DNA of 64,000 nt, taken from Armigeres subalbatus. Its lineage: Eukaryota > Arthropoda > Insecta > Diptera > Culicidae. The translations under genes and the position numbers were made by a program. The notes below the pieces were generated by a model. The model made no database searches. It was not told the DNA's origin and saw only the letters and a program-made list of their open reading frames with translations. Shown piece after piece: positions 22,877 to 35,468 of the stretch (position 1 is the first letter of the stretch; each line of letters starts with the position of its first letter). The DNA lies in the NCBI RefSeq assembly GCF_024139115.2, contig NC_085141.1:406745612-406809611 (forward strand), given 5' to 3'.

Positions 22877-24676
22877 TTGGCCATCATTTTTCCTAAGCTG
22901 GATTCCTTTTCTTGCAGTACCTTCCGATAAACTTTCTCCGTCCGTCCAGTAACGTTATCCCAATTATACAAATTTGCTACAATGTTGTTCCTCTCAAAAG
23001 GACAAGGCGCCACACATCTTTTCAAATCGCGACACACTCCTATCGTGCCATCTATACTGCCGTTAAGATACATGTATCCAATATGTTTCTTCTCAGCTTC
23101 TCTTCTAATAGCAACCATCAAGCCACGATACACGGACTCTACCGTTGGTTCCGTCAGAATGATTAAACTGTCCGGTAGCACTTCCGGGATTCCTCCAACC
23201 CGCGTGGAAACCACTTGCATTCCGCAGGAAGCCGCCTCCACTATTGCCATGCAGTAAGCCTCAGTCAAGGAGGTATTCAAAAAAATGTGCCCTTGCGCGA
23301 GAACATCCCTCACTTGACTGTGCTCCAACGCACCCAGCATCGTTACCCGGTCCTGCATGTTATTCTTCTCGCGAATCTCCTCCAGCAACGCCCGCTTCGG
23401 TCCATCGCCCCCCACAATGAAGTGGATGTTGGGACAATGTTTGAGCTTTGGTAAAATTCCTGCCAACAGATCGACTCCTTTGCGGTAAACTAATCGCGAG
23501 ACTACCACCACATTGATTCGGTCCGGATCCATTGGTCGTTGGCACGGGTTCGGGGTGAAGTGTGCCGTGTCAACAGCATTTGGTATCACCGAGACCTTAT
23601 CCTGGTGTACTTTGGCTCGAAGCACCGTATTTTCTTTACCTGAAATGTGAATATAAATACATAATTTGATCATTATTCGGAATATAGAGATTTCCTAATC
23701 TTAATAAATACGATTGATGTACAGAGCTTTCCCTAATAATGCAAAAAATGTGAGTTTTGTAGCTGTCGTAAACCGAATATGCATGTGGCTGAGGTGCCTA
23801 AACTGTGTTTTATGGACTTCTGGGTCTGTTGCCGGATGTTCTTCGGTTTTTCTAATGCTGGAGATAAAGAGTTCAAGCTAGTCTTGAAAAGTGATTGTCC
23901 GTCTCTTTATATTTATGATAATCAAACAAATAAGTCTTTCCCGATGAAAAAGTTTTCGATTGTAATACCTATATCCTCAAAATTTGACTGAAGTGACTAA
24001 TTGAAGAACCAGTAATATAAAAAATGTAATACTACAAAACAGACACACATGCACATAGACAGACGATTGACGAATTCGTCGAATGGAAAGAAAGCTTACC
24101 CGTATGAGATACACAAATGCAGTGATTGCAATTCGCGAGGGAAATCTCCAGAAATTTGTTAGTCACCACGGCAGATAAATCCGCGAAGCCGAAGAGACTG
24201 TGATCGGTAAACACTGACTACAATTTGTTAATTGGAATTATTCAAAGAAAAGACATCCGAATTTAAATATTCTTACCCTCAATCCAAGCAGTTGTCCTAC
24301 GTTCATTGCTTCGTGTGCTAGCGTGCTGAATGCCGAATGGCCGTGGACAATTTCGATTTGTTCGCGGATCAAAATGTATCGCAGCAGTGGAATATTGCAG
24401 ATCATGGTCGGCAGGATGACTTGATTGTAGAATACCTTTATGGGAATGTAATACACCTTCAGCCCGTTGGTCATGTAGCGGATACCCTTCCGGTCACCGT
24501 ACGAATGGGTCACGATTATCACTTTGTGACCACGGGAGAGCAAACATTGGGACAGATTGAAGATGTGTTCCTCCACTCCACCCATGTTCGGGTAGAAGAA
24601 ATCCGAAGCGATGCTGGGGAGCATTATGTTAGGATCAATAGAATAAGCATATTTGAAGGTCTTACCATATTCTCAT
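22877..24676 (-). CDS. PIGA: Phosphatidylinositol N-acetylglucosaminyltransferase subunit A (PIG-A), last exon missing
   Basis: PIG-A is the catalytic subunit that moves GlcNAc from UDP-GlcNAc to phosphatidylinositol on the cytosolic face of the ER, the first step of GPI-anchor synthesis. Exons by splice sites and phase: 24666-24676, 24277-24613, 24100-24217, 22877-23639; together 1229 coding bases (409 codons plus 2). Family landmarks: [10 protein letters not shown] near the N-terminus, [19 protein letters not shown], the glycosyltransferase family 4 core [13 protein letters not shown], and the EX7E motif E282/E290 in EAYCMAIVE. Introns are 52, 59 and 460 bases. Exon 4 ends at AA|GTAAGT. Reading through gives a stop two bases later, but animal PIG-A proteins continue with a C-terminal membrane segment. 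A final exon is therefore expected left of the window, or was missed. No frame break was seen. Confidence 0.93.
24666..24676 (-). CDS. PIGA: PIG-A first coding exon, 11 bases, sets the start
   Basis: An ATG at 24676 opens three codons plus two bases, followed by a consensus donor GTAAGA. The 52-base intron has a branch-like CCTAAC and acceptor CCCCAG (ends 24614). Joining puts a Cys-Ile just before [10 protein letters not shown], as in the family, where an unspliced start inside the intron would give an unrelated leader. This start is therefore preferred. Confidence 0.85.
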
Positions 24677-24859
24677 GCTTCGGAACCGTATCAACACAAG
24701 CACTAGATTCAGTGGATCATATTTTTCGCAAAAAACTGCTGGCTATCTTCTACAGGTTTTTGATTTTCCGCACCCAAGTCCACGCATGTGAAGCAGGTGA
24801 CATGAGATGAGAATGCAAAGCAAAAAGGAAGATCAAAAAGACCAAAACAAACAAAAAAG

Positions 24860-25060
24860 TACACGGAAAAGATAAAGCAATTAAAAACAGGTCATACTCT
24901 TTTTCATACGTGACGTCAAAAACGTCAAACAAGTCAAACGTCAAACAAGCACTCATCTTTTGTCGCACTCGTCAGCTTATTTCCTTTCACTTCAAGCTTG
25001 GACCTCCTTGTCTGGCAACAGCAAACACCATACAAATGGCGACTTCTCTCTCGGAATAAG
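24860..25060. promoter_or_regulatory. Probable divergent promoter between PIG-A and a plus-strand transcript
   Basis: The stretch lies between the PIG-A 5' end and a plus-strand candidate first exon. It holds a perfect CRE-type palindrome TGACGTCA (24911-24918) followed by three GTCAAAC repeats (to about 24947). No TATA box is obvious. The boundaries are inferred. Confidence 0.45.
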
Positions 25061-25576
25061 TGATGTTCATCGACTGCGCTCCTACTGTCGGTCCAGTTTT
25101 TCGTTGAAAAATTGTGCAATATTACATCGGCGACCAAAGGAACAAGTGAATCCGCGTAGGTGCATCCCGTCGCAAGCTCGGAACGGTGAAGGTGTCGTGT
25201 TTACAGCGGTGGAAAGTGCATTTTTCGTTTGGTGAAAAGTGAGGAATTTTCCGATCAGAGCCGAAAGTGCTACCCTCGAATGAGAGTGTGTGCGTAAGCA
25301 GCAGCATCAGCAAATTTGAAGAGTTCCATTTGGATGGTGTGAATCAGCTATACGATCAGCGTGTGCTAGAAAAGGAAGGAGGAATAGTGTTGGGTGTTTT
25401 TGTGTTTACTGCTAAGTGTGCGGGGGTGGTGGATAGTGGCACGCGGTGGTACGACGAAGCAGAAGCAGTAAACTGGAAGAGACAGGAGAGTGAGAACTTG
25501 GTCCTCAGTTGTGAGTGACTGCGATAATCATCATCATCATCACCTCGGCTCTCAACTGGGTGTTGTTGCAGATACG
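25060..25576 (+). other. Candidate non-coding first exon of a plus-strand gene
   Basis: The stretch is less AT-rich than its surroundings, has the GTGAAAAGTG / AGTGTGTGCGTAAGCAGCAG texture common in mosquito 5' untranslated regions, and ends in a consensus donor ACG|GTGAGT (exon end 25576). Short open frames do not look like protein. Downstream exons were not identified and may lie beyond a long intron. It could also be simple upstream sequence of PIG-A. Confidence 0.4.
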
Positions 25577-25779
25577 GTGAGTTGTGTTTTTGGAATGTTT
25601 TTATAAATCCTTGCCATTGCATTGGCATTCGATACACTGGAATATTTAAAACCTAGATTGATTCTATAATGGATCAGCATATTTGTCTTGACTTTTGTAA
25701 GCATTCACCGATAATCATGAAATATCAACAATGTCAAAAAATCTTTAGAAGTCCTATTTATTTTTGTTTTCAGATTTTC

Positions 25780-26275
25780 AACAAAAATTCTATTGCATTT
25801 CCACGAACTACTAAAATTTTATCTCAAATTTTCACGTGAAATTGTTTTGAAATTTCACGGAAACTTTTTCTATTTCCAAAGTGTATTTTTCATAGTTTTG
25901 AAGCTTCATGAAATTCCTCTTATTTTCCACATAAAATCTCCCATTCAACTGAAAATCCCTCAGCAACTTTTGAAATTCCAAGCCATTTTTCTACTTCCAC
26001 AAAAAAAAATCTACTAAATTTTCAAAGTAAATTCCTAAAAATTTCTACAAGAATTCTTCGGAATTCTTTTGGATTTCCACAAGCAGTTCTTTTAAATTTT
26101 CACCGCAAATTCTTCCAACTTTCTAAAAGAAATTCGTTTTAAATTTCACTAAATTTCTACAGTAAAATCCTTTGAATTTTCACAGAGAATTGCCCTGTCT
26201 TTCTACTTGGAATCACCATGAATTTGCATGGCAAATTGCTATGAATTTACATTGATTTTTCCCCTAAATTTTCTC
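25780..26275. repeat. Degenerate tandem repeat rich in AAATTTC/GAAATTT
   Basis: Imperfect repeats of a unit of roughly 25-30 bases built from TTTCCAC, AAATTT and AATTCT follow each other without clear edges. Related tracts are at 32570-32880, 47190-47770 and 48590-48870. A TTTA microsatellite follows at 26290-26312. Confidence 0.6.
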
Positions 26276-27219
26276 CCTTTCAAATTCTATATTTATTTAT
26301 TTATTTATTTATAAATTGGGAACCTTCCTACAATAAATCTTCATCAACATTATCAGTTAACTAAACGAATGCTTTGTTATTTAACAGTCGTTACTACTAG
26401 AATAGTCAAGTTGAAGGTAAAGGATAGAAAAATGAAAACGCAGGGTGGCCACTGAACCGGGAAAACCGTGAATTAATTGGGAATCAGATAGAACCGGCAA
26501 AAACCGGGAATTTGATTTTTAGTTTTGTTTCGATAGACTAAATAAAATCTATAGTCAACTAATTAACTTCTAGTCTGTCTTGTCTTGTCTTGTCTTGTCT
26601 TAGCACATGCACAGCCAGTATTGAAAAGCATCCTGGAAATGTCGGTTGTGTCCCCGAGCATTTTCTTGTCTGTATTAATATTTGCAGCATATCATAAATA
26701 TAACACAAGTATTAAAACGGCCAGGCCCACCGTGCAGGCTTGAGTTTGGGAGAAAATCCAGTACTCCCCGGCAAGCAGATTATTTACTAATAAATAACAT
26801 GCTCAAGAGTTTTGAATCTACGAAAGGAAGAAACGGAGACAGCCGTACCAACCGTTTCACATTCAGACGAATCGTTGGGAGTGACTTTGCTAAGAAGATT
26901 AATGTACACTCCATGGGTCCTCGACGTCTTGGGATGGGACACAGTTTTAGTCTAGTGCCTGGCTTATACACTGATGGGCAAAAGTATTCGCATAAATTCA
27001 GATTGATTACTATGAAAGCATGACGAATACTTATGTATATCAGTGTACATATAAACCTAGGTTAAATAAATAAAAGCTATAATCAACTAATTAACTTCTT
27101 GTCTGTTTTTAAAACAATTTTTCAGATAATTGTTTACATTTTATTTAAATTCTAATATTCATGAAATGCTGTTTGAATGAGTTTTGCTATCAAATTGTTA
27201 TAGTTTTTTTATTAGGATG

Positions 27220-29007
27220 CAGAGGCGTCGCGTCCGCATGTGCAACCTGTGCACTGCACATGTGGCAATTCTATCCCCAACATTTAAACTCTCGATAGGT
27301 TTTTTATCTTTCTAATCCAAACATATATTTGAATTATGTGCATTTGATAGATGTTCGATGCAAATTTGACTATTAGATACATAAACGGTGGTTTTTTATA
27401 GGCTGCATGTAATGTGAGGCAACCAAATGCTGCGATGGGGGCGCGTTATGTTTTTCTTTACGATACCGAATCGACCCACCGGCACCACATGTTGATTCAA
27501 CACGGAACTTTCAGCTGAAAACGCTTTGTCATGCATCATACACGCATTATTTTGTATGTGTGGATCATCTGCTCTAACCGCAATCGGCGATGTATAGGTA
27601 GTCAAAGCGTTCCTCGCAGGCAGTACACGCACGCTAAAATGAACTACTCAAAATTGAGTCGAATCCGACTCATTTCATTAAAAACAGGACAACTCAAAAT
27701 TTGAGTAAAAGATGCTACTTCAATAAAGTGATGATAGTGCTTAAACTAGGAATTCGTTTGTCGTAAAATGCACTTAGATAGATAGATAAACTTGATTCTC
27801 ATCTGTCGTATTAAAAGTAGATGGAATGCCAAGCTTAACTTTCGCGAAATCATCATTTTATTGAAGTAGTATCTTTTACTCAAATTTTGAGTTGTCCCGT
27901 TTTTAATGAAAATGAGTCGGATTCGACTCAATTTTGAGTAGTTCATTTTTAGCGTGCGGTTTGGTGCCTATCGAGAACCGCTTCAAACAGCGCATGCGCG
28001 ATTCGATGAAGAGAGCGCAATCGGAAAAAATCGAAAGAGAAGAGTAAAGCGCGCACATTTCTGCTCCCTCAAAGCGTTCCATAACGAAAGTTACGCGTTG
28101 AATGAGCACCGCGAAGCAAAAGCGCTTTTGATATTTGATATTGAATAGGATGACTAGTTTACATATCCACTAATCCTGGCGGCAATGTACTGTCCGATAA
28201 TACTAGCGCGACATTAGCTCAATTTAAACAGAAATTTTCATCTCTAATAAACGTTTGCAGTAACAATATTAACATAATGTAAGCATCTTCTGATGAAAAT
28301 CAGAATTACCGAAAATGAAACGGGTCAACATTTTCAAAGAAATTTATTTCTGAAGGTTTTTTTTCGAGAAATCCTATATATTTAGTTAGGGAGGGGGGTA
28401 CATCAAATGTCGATGGTCCACACAAATTTAAGACAAATTTTATAAGGGAATGTCCATGCTGATGGACGGAAAATTGTTCGACATCTGTCCATTCCAGAAT
28501 ATTGATCAAAGAAATAAATTGTAAATAGAATAATTGTTAATTGAGAAGAGTTAAGGCTATGAACTTCATTGTTTATTGTATAGACTTTATTTTTCTGATG
28601 CGACATGCTAATTACAAGTCATTATTAGTAACTTTGCATGATTGATATAGTCCAATTTCCTTTTCTCTATTTAAAACTTCGTCTTATTTTACGAAATAAC
28701 TCAAATTAGAATTGAAAGTGCCAGCTCAATAATTTCCGAATACATGTATGTCTTATTTGTCACATTGAAAACGATTCTTGTGATAGTAATTTTTAATTTT
28801 ACGAACTATCACTTTTAAGCTTAGTTTAGTTTGAGTGAATTCAGAAAATAAGAAGTAGCTAAGAACCAGTTAGATGCAACAAAATAAGCAAAACTTATTG
28901 AGAAACGCGCTGGAAAATAACTCGTTTATCATTTCAGGTACCTTTTTTGTGTTTTTCTCAAAATATTAAAATGCACAGGTTGAAGAATTGATCACGCGAC
29001 GCCTCTG
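27220..29007. mobile_element. Non-autonomous hAT element nested in the 26.4-31.3 kb element
   Basis: The ends CAGAGGCGTCGCGT and ACGCGACGCCTCTG are perfect inverted repeats, flanked by the perfect 8-bp duplication TTAGGATG (27212-27219 and 29008-29015). The interior has a further MITE (27629-27957) and no recognisable transposase. Confidence 0.92.
27629..27957. mobile_element. MITE with arms of about 100 bp
   Basis: Arms starting GCACGCTAAAATGAACTACT (27629) and ending in its complement (27957) match over about 100 bases, with the repeated core ACTCAAAATTGAGTCGAATC. A TA target duplication (27634-27635 / 27950-27951) is possible but cannot be separated from the arm sequence. This is the third nesting level here. 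Confidence 0.75.
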
Positions 29008-32000
29008 TTAGGATGTACATTTTATAAGAAATTCAGAAATCCCATTTTTCCGTGGTTTCTCAACAGTTGGATAATTTCTTCGTTTCCAGCCAGCCCCGTG
29101 GCAAGAGATGCTTCTCAGCGTAGCAAACATCTTCATGAATATGTCCAGCATACATTTTGAAAAGTACTTCTCCCGAATCGTTCCTTTATAAGCAACTGGA
29201 TTTTATCCAAAATATTGTTGGCTACACTTTTTCAATTTGTTCAAAAATAATACTAGCATGAAAATATAATCCTAAAACATCTTTCAGCACACCATTTATT
29301 TCATTTCAATTTCACTAATGAATGTTGTTCGATTTGCATCCCCGGACCATTTCAACTGTGATGCTCAACACAGTATAAACAATAATAATATCTTTTGTTT
29401 GATTCGGAGCGGGCCAACAAGTTACGAAAAATGATTTCGTGTAGCGCTTGATTTCACCTGTAGATTCCCTCCAATTCGTAAATTTATTATATTTTATCAT
29501 CAAATAACATAATTCCCATGGTCAAAGATGTAAATCTTGCAAATTATTTTGAAAACAATTTTCAGATTTAACCAAAACAAATAGTAAACAAAACACATGA
29601 TGTTTATTTTCGTACAATAACAACGGACGGTAATGAGCTACCGTCCGTGGACATGGTGGCTATTGTCAAACCCCTTGTGCTAGTATAGGACGCCAGGGGT
29701 GTTTCCAGCATAATAACACAGAAATTAACAGAGAAATTCCTTGAAAATCATAGGTTTTGGAAATTACGCCTTAGCTCAAGAATTATGTTTACAGAAATTT
29801 ATCAATCTTTTAAAAAAATTTTTTTCCGGTCTTCTGGAAGATTTTGCCCTCAGTATTGAGGGTTATGAGTTTGAGTCCCATCGTAGAAAAGTGGTTATCT
29901 CAATACACTTCTCAAATCAAAATCTTCCACATAATGTACATATTTACATCGGAGATTTTCAGAGAACTGTAAATAAATAACTAATCTCAAGTGCCAGAGA
30001 TTTCTGAAATTTCAGGAATAAATTTTCAGTTCAAATATTGAAAAAATCATAATCGATAACCCTTTTGCTTCTAAGATCCTTTCACGTATCCCAGCTTTTT
30101 TCTCGAAATACTAATACATTAGCTCTTGAATCTGTTTAGTGTTATATGTTTCTTAGTTAAAACTTCTAATTCAAGAAAACACACAAAGTTTCTATTCAAG
30201 AAAACACACTTAATTTTAGACAATACATTCTAAAGTTAAGATATTAAACTGGAATCTTAGAAGTATATCTGAATTTAGGATTTTTTTCGAATACATGGTG
30301 GTCTGTAAAACCATTAGCGAAAGGCACTCCATTTCTTATAAAATACTTTCCCTAAAAACATTGAGCATTTTAAAATCCGCTTTGAAATTCTCAGAGAAAT
30401 CTGACAAAAATATTTCTTGAGCTGTCTCGTTTTTGAATAATGATTCCGATTTTAAGTATGAACGTTTTGAAATCATTTATTTTTTTTAAAATCAATCCTA
30501 TCTCAAGTTTCTAAAGCATGTTATGTTTTCTTTAACTTGATAAGGCGTTATTTTGAGCAAGTTCATAACAACGGAATACGAATGCCTTGAGCTCATATTG
30601 AATAAAAGTGCTTTATGATATGAGAACTTTAACTTCCTTTTTTCGGTAGTTGTTATTATTTTTCTGAAGAACGCTTTAATGTTTTTTCAAGAAAAATATT
30701 TTGCTTGAAAAATCTTTGAAATATTAATCACAATTCAGATCAAAATTATATAATGAGCTCGTTTCAAATAAGAATTTACAATGAAAAATAATTGATAGCA
30801 ATGCTTCTATCACTTACCAGAGATTCGTTTTAATTAACGTGTTGCCAATGGTATAGAAATGAAAAAACGAATGCAGAAATAGCTTTGATTCACTTCTAAC
30901 AGTGACTGCTAGAATAGGCAAGATAAAGGTACCTATAGGATGGAGATGGAAACGATCTGGAATTAAACCCATGGCGTATAGAGCAGGAACGAGCGGTTGC
31001 CTTATAACTGCCAAGCCTGTTACTGAAAAAAGCGTCAAAGCGGAATTTGTTTAACGGGCGGTTTATTAACACATTACCATATTGTTTTCTTTGACTTATT
31101 TTGGATGTATTGAAATACAATTCCACAGATTTTGATGGTGAATATAAGTCACATAAAACGATCAAAAAATGTCGCGTAAACAAGGATAGTTGTTCCACAG
31201 ATTGATTTGTTAAAAGAATACAACACCTCATTCCTCTATCATATCTTTTCTCGATACACTTGCCGGGAAAGTGCAGAAATTGAACCGGGAAAAACCAGGA
31301 ATTCCAAAATGAAAATTGAGTGGCCACCCTGGAAAACGGCATATAAGTCCATTTCCTGTTCTAGCCTGAAACGAGACTTAATCTTATGTGGCCGGTTATT
31401 TTAGAATATGTTTCAAAGGGAAACAGTCTTCGTAAAATAAAGGTAATGCAAATCAATTATAATATATGGGATTCCAATACTTTCACACAAAACGCTGCTA
31501 GATGCATCTGACAGATCGTGAAAGCCTAAATAACTTCCTGAGTCGATATTGAAGGGACCATCGACACATGGAAATATCGAGATGTGGAGTAGAAAAACCT
31601 CGGGTAGCTGTTTGCAGGGACCATCACAGTAACCCAGAAAATATTTTTTCAGTATGGCAAAATTTGCTTCCATGAGTCGATATCGAGCCAAAGAACATCG
31701 ACTCATGAAGAGTTTACTGTATACCAATTCGTTGTATTTTTTATTTGCTTTCTTGAAATAATTATGGGTTTATTTGAAACCTTCTGATGTGTATTTTGAA
31801 TGAGTTTTGTTTACAAGTTCATTTATTTGGTTAGGCCCACTTTACGGGGCAAAAGTTTTTTTTTTATCTGTATAATCGACATCAGAGTGAGTTTCATTAT
31901 AACAGTGTTTTACAAGAATTATTTAAAGGATGCTAGTTTTTTGTTTTCTCAGTAATTATAAATGTACCTGTACCGGATTTCAGTAATTTGTAAAAAGCTT

Positions 32001-32569
32001 TATTTTTGTTAAAAAATTTAAATCATTGGAAATCTCGAGACCTTAATTAATATTATAGGAATTGCTTTTTAACTCCACGATTTTTACAATATTATTAATA
32101 TTCTCAAAAGAACAGGATTTATTCCGGATATCAGAATTTCGATTTTAAAATCATTTTGGAGCGGCAGTGGTTTTTTAATCAAACTTTTTTAATTAAAAAA
32201 ATCCATGAGGAAGACGAGGAAAACATACCTAATTTAATATATTTTCAACATTTGAAAACTATGTATTGCTTCCGGTGTATTTTCAAAGTATAAACATTGT
32301 TGGGGGGTATTTGATAACCAAACCTTGAATTCAATCTACTGCCACGAATCTGAAATATATATTTTGAAGAAACTATTCTAAAGTTGCAGAAATTCCAGAT
32401 CTTTGGAAATAGGATTGGATTGGAAACTAGTGATACTCTTGTTTTTCTTAACAAAACGAATACTAGAATGCTATCAGAAATCAAGAAAGGGAAGGATCTT
32501 TGATTCAAGTCTTAGCAGGAATAATAAAATCATGAGAATTACTACTATCGGCAGCGCCCCTTTGGCAAC
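29008..32569. other. AT-rich transposon interior and flank without gene
   Basis: A short perfect hairpin ACGGACGGTA..TACCGTCCGT lies near 29622-29648. The stretch CAGTGACTGCTAGAATAGGCAA near 30900, cut here to CAGTGACTGCTAGAATAGG, resembles sequence at 26384-26440 just outside the hAT element, so part of the repeat exists on both sides. Beyond 31339 I see no gene or clear repeat. Confidence 0.4.
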
Positions 32570-32880
32570 GAAATTTTGAAGAACTTCCAGAAAAAGTTCC
32601 GTAGAATCTCCAAAGGAAATTCTGTTTAGTTTCTCAAAGAGTTTGCATAGTAATTTCGAAAAATTCGAAGTGGAAGTTTCGAATAATTTGCCACGGAAAT
32701 TCAGAAGAATTTTTAAGGAAATTCCGATAAAAATCCCAAGGGAGTTTTCCAAAAAAAATGTAAAGAATTTGACGAGGAAACTCTTTAGAATTTCCTGAGG
32801 AAAATTTCTCGAAAAATTTCCGTAGAATTTCCTGAGAAAATTTCGAGGAATTTCCCGAAGAAAATAAATAAAAACCCGAA
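32570..32880. repeat. Degenerate tandem repeat, GGAATTTC type
   Basis: Successive imperfect copies of GAATTTCC-AGGAAATTC-like units of about 25 bases, the same kind as at 47190-47770 and 48590-48870. Non-coding. Confidence 0.6.
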
Positions 32881-32982
32881 TTAATTTCGACTTACAATTC
32901 CGCTGTATTCTTCTCGAAGTGTTTGTGATGTTTTTTCTGCAACAGGATTACCACCCACTTTTAATTTATACATCCTACACAG

Positions 32983-34542
32983 CAGAGGCGCATCCACGTT
33001 CCGAGTCATGGGTAGGACAAATGTGAAATGTCGATTTCTGGTATTAGCATTAGCTTAAAATCGATTCACACAAATTTGTGAGTATTACAAGCATAGACTT
33101 TATGACCACTTCCATCCATTTACACAGAGAACTGCATTCGTTTCCACAGTGCAGAAAACTATTCGACCTATCGAAGGTGCCACGGGAGGTTTTGTAGCTA
33201 TTAGTGTGGAAGGTATAACAGTAGGAATCATTTTGATATAACGTGAAACACAGAAAGAACTAAGACATACATATTAGGAAAGGAACGAGCTTAAATTTGA
33301 ACGATTGAACCCACGACATACTGCTTATAGGCAGTAGCGGTTGCCACAAGATCACTGAGTTTGTTTCGGAATCGATGCACATTTTACCAATATTGGCACA
33401 ACAGTTACTGTCCATTCATATCCTTATGAGACAGATATGCTTGCCCCAACAAACAATTTGAGCTGAATAAGCTAGTTTTTAGCTGAAGAAGACTATTTTT
33501 GGCTAAATAAGCGCTCTATGAGCTCCCGATGTTTGCTGAGGCGGCAGCAACTTGATCAGTTATAAAAATAATCAGGACTTAAAGAGAAATTTTCCACGAT
33601 TTTCAGGACAAATATTGTTTTTCGAAAATTGTGTAAGGATTGCTAAGAAGCATGACATACATCTTTGAATTCTTACGATTATCGAACATTTTTAAAAGCT
33701 TCCAATAGAAGGCATGGATCACAGAAATTTGTAAAAATATTTAATGGGTTCAATCAATTTACTTGATTTTTTATTAACCTTCAGATAATGTTGTGGATCT
33801 ACCAATTTAAAGCGAACATCCAAGAAATCATATGATTGTCTGAGAATATTAATGGGAGCTCAGGATTTACGTGTTTTTTTTCCAGTTTTCAATGAATTTT
33901 CTGAGGTTTAATGAAAACTTTTTTTTTCCACGGGTATCTAATAATCCATTTAAACGTACTTTATTTATCATTATTTTCGTTTGATTATTCGCATTTGCTG
34001 ATTTTAACAACTGTTCTTTTACCTCTGGAAAACTTTTAGATCAAAGATATTTTCGATCATTTATTAATCTGGGTTCGATCATTTAGTAGTTTGTCAATAA
34101 CTCATTTCAGCTGAATTCCAAAATATGTAGTATGGTGAACTTCTAGTGCGAAGGTTTTCTACAACTCTGCCTAATAGTTCGTTGTTTGCACTAGTTGCAG
34201 CAACTAAACTAAATGATTGATATTTGGTTATCTTTTATAAGTTACTACAACTAGCGCTTTAACTTCGTTATTAGTGGAATTCAAAGAATGACTTGCTAGG
34301 CAGAGTTGTAGAAAAACCTTCACGCTAAAAGTCCAGCGTACAACACATTTTGGAATTTAGCCTGTGGAATGAGTTATTCACAAACTACTAAATGATCGAG
34401 AAACATCATTTGATAACACACGATTCTTGCCAGTAAATGACTTCATATGATCTTACCATAATCATGGGTGGGACAATGCTTTGACTGTCCCACCCAGGCA
34501 AATTCATGCGTAGGACATGTCCTACTACTCCCGGCGCCACTG
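32983..34542. mobile_element. Non-autonomous hAT element, 1.56 kb
   Basis: The ends CAGAGGCGC and GCGCCACTG are short inverted repeats with one mismatch, flanked by a perfect 8-bp duplication CTACACAG (32975-32982 and 34543-34550). GTAGGACA and its complement recur near both ends. An internal palindrome lies at 34075-34399. A tRNA-like TTGAACCCACGACATACTGC stretch occurs near 33305. No transposase. Confidence 0.92.
34075..34399. repeat. Inverted repeat inside the hAT element, arms of about 110 bp
   Basis: TCGATCATTTAGTAGTTTGT at 34075 is matched by its complement ending at 34399, and the arms share AACTCATT, CCAAAATRTG and TCTACAACTCTGCCTA. It looks like a MITE captured by the larger element. 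Confidence 0.7.
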
Positions 34543-34761
34543 CTACACAGTGATATTAGTGTTGGTGATTCTGGCTTTGGAGAAGTCAATAGGGCACTGC
34601 AAGGCCCTTTCGTATGTATTGGTTATACGACTTCGTCAGTAGATGAGAATAACCAGTGCGGGAGGAAACAATAATTTTAATCCCATACAAAAATCCAAGA
34701 TGGCTGACTGGGGGATATTGACAAGTCAGACCCCCCCCCTCTCCCCTTCAAAAAGGCATCC

Positions 34762-34847
34762 TGGGGCACTGCACGAAAAAATCTCTTTTGTTGTTTTCTA
34801 ATTTCTTTGCAGCGAAAAAGAGACAAAGCAGTCCGTGCAGTGCCCCA
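34762..34847. mobile_element. Tiny MITE, 86 bp
   Basis: Ends TGGGGCACTGCACG and CGTGCAGTGCCCCA are perfect 14-bp inverted repeats. The related GGGCACTGCA occurs at 34592. No clear target duplication. Confidence 0.65.
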
Positions 34848-35468
34848 TGCCCGCCAATTGCATGAGTAGGAGAACGTGGGGCAAATTCGCTAACCTGAGC
34901 TCTGGCTTTCCTAATTCTTCCTAATTCCTAATTCTAAAAATCCGCCGCATATTGAAAATGTGTTCCTTAGTCATCTATTTTGTGTTTTTCCTATTATATT
35001 AGCATGACAAAACACTGATTACTAAAGTTTAAACAACTTAATAATTTGCTTTAGGAAATATGTTTTTCGAGGCGTTTACAATCGCCTCTCCAGATAGGGA
35101 GATATCGAGCAATTGAAGGAAAATTGGAATGAGAACTAGATCCAAAAAAACTCGTTGCTACGAAAAACGACAACAAAACAAATGTAATTTCTTGTTGTTG
35201 ATATGTTTGCTATTGTCCAAAGATGGTCTAATAGCCTGAAAATTTAAACTTATCGACATAAGGAGAGTGAATCTAGAACAAAATATGATCAAACAAAGAG
35301 ATAGAGAGATATCGAGATGTAGAATGGCAAAATGTATGTAGATTGAAGAGACCGAGGAAACCATCGACATAGGGAGAGATATCGAGATATAGAACATCGA
35401 GATGTAGAGAGTCGACTGTATATGAGACGAAATCGCCACCCCCTAGGACCAAGATGAACAAGGACCAT

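Larger units (their letters stand above)
26441..31331. mobile_element. hAT-type element of 4.9 kb containing other insertions
   Basis: The ends are perfect 13-bp inverted repeats CAGGGTGGCCACT / AGTGGCCACCCTG. GAAAACG flanks both sides (26434-26440 and 31332-31338), a 7-bp match consistent with an 8-bp hAT duplication carrying one change. Next to each end are ACCGGGAAAA-type motifs. The ends share CAGGGTGGCCA with the hAT element at 12513. It contains a TGTCT microsatellite (26575-26601) and the hAT element 27220-29007. No transposase frame was recognised. Confidence 0.8.

Noticed and set aside
24337..24810. 157-residue plus-strand open frame
   Set aside because: It is the antisense shadow of PIG-A exon 2.
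33290..33360. Possible tRNA gene
   Set aside because: There is a B-box-like motif but no foldable cloverleaf; it lies inside a hAT element and is more likely a SINE remnant.
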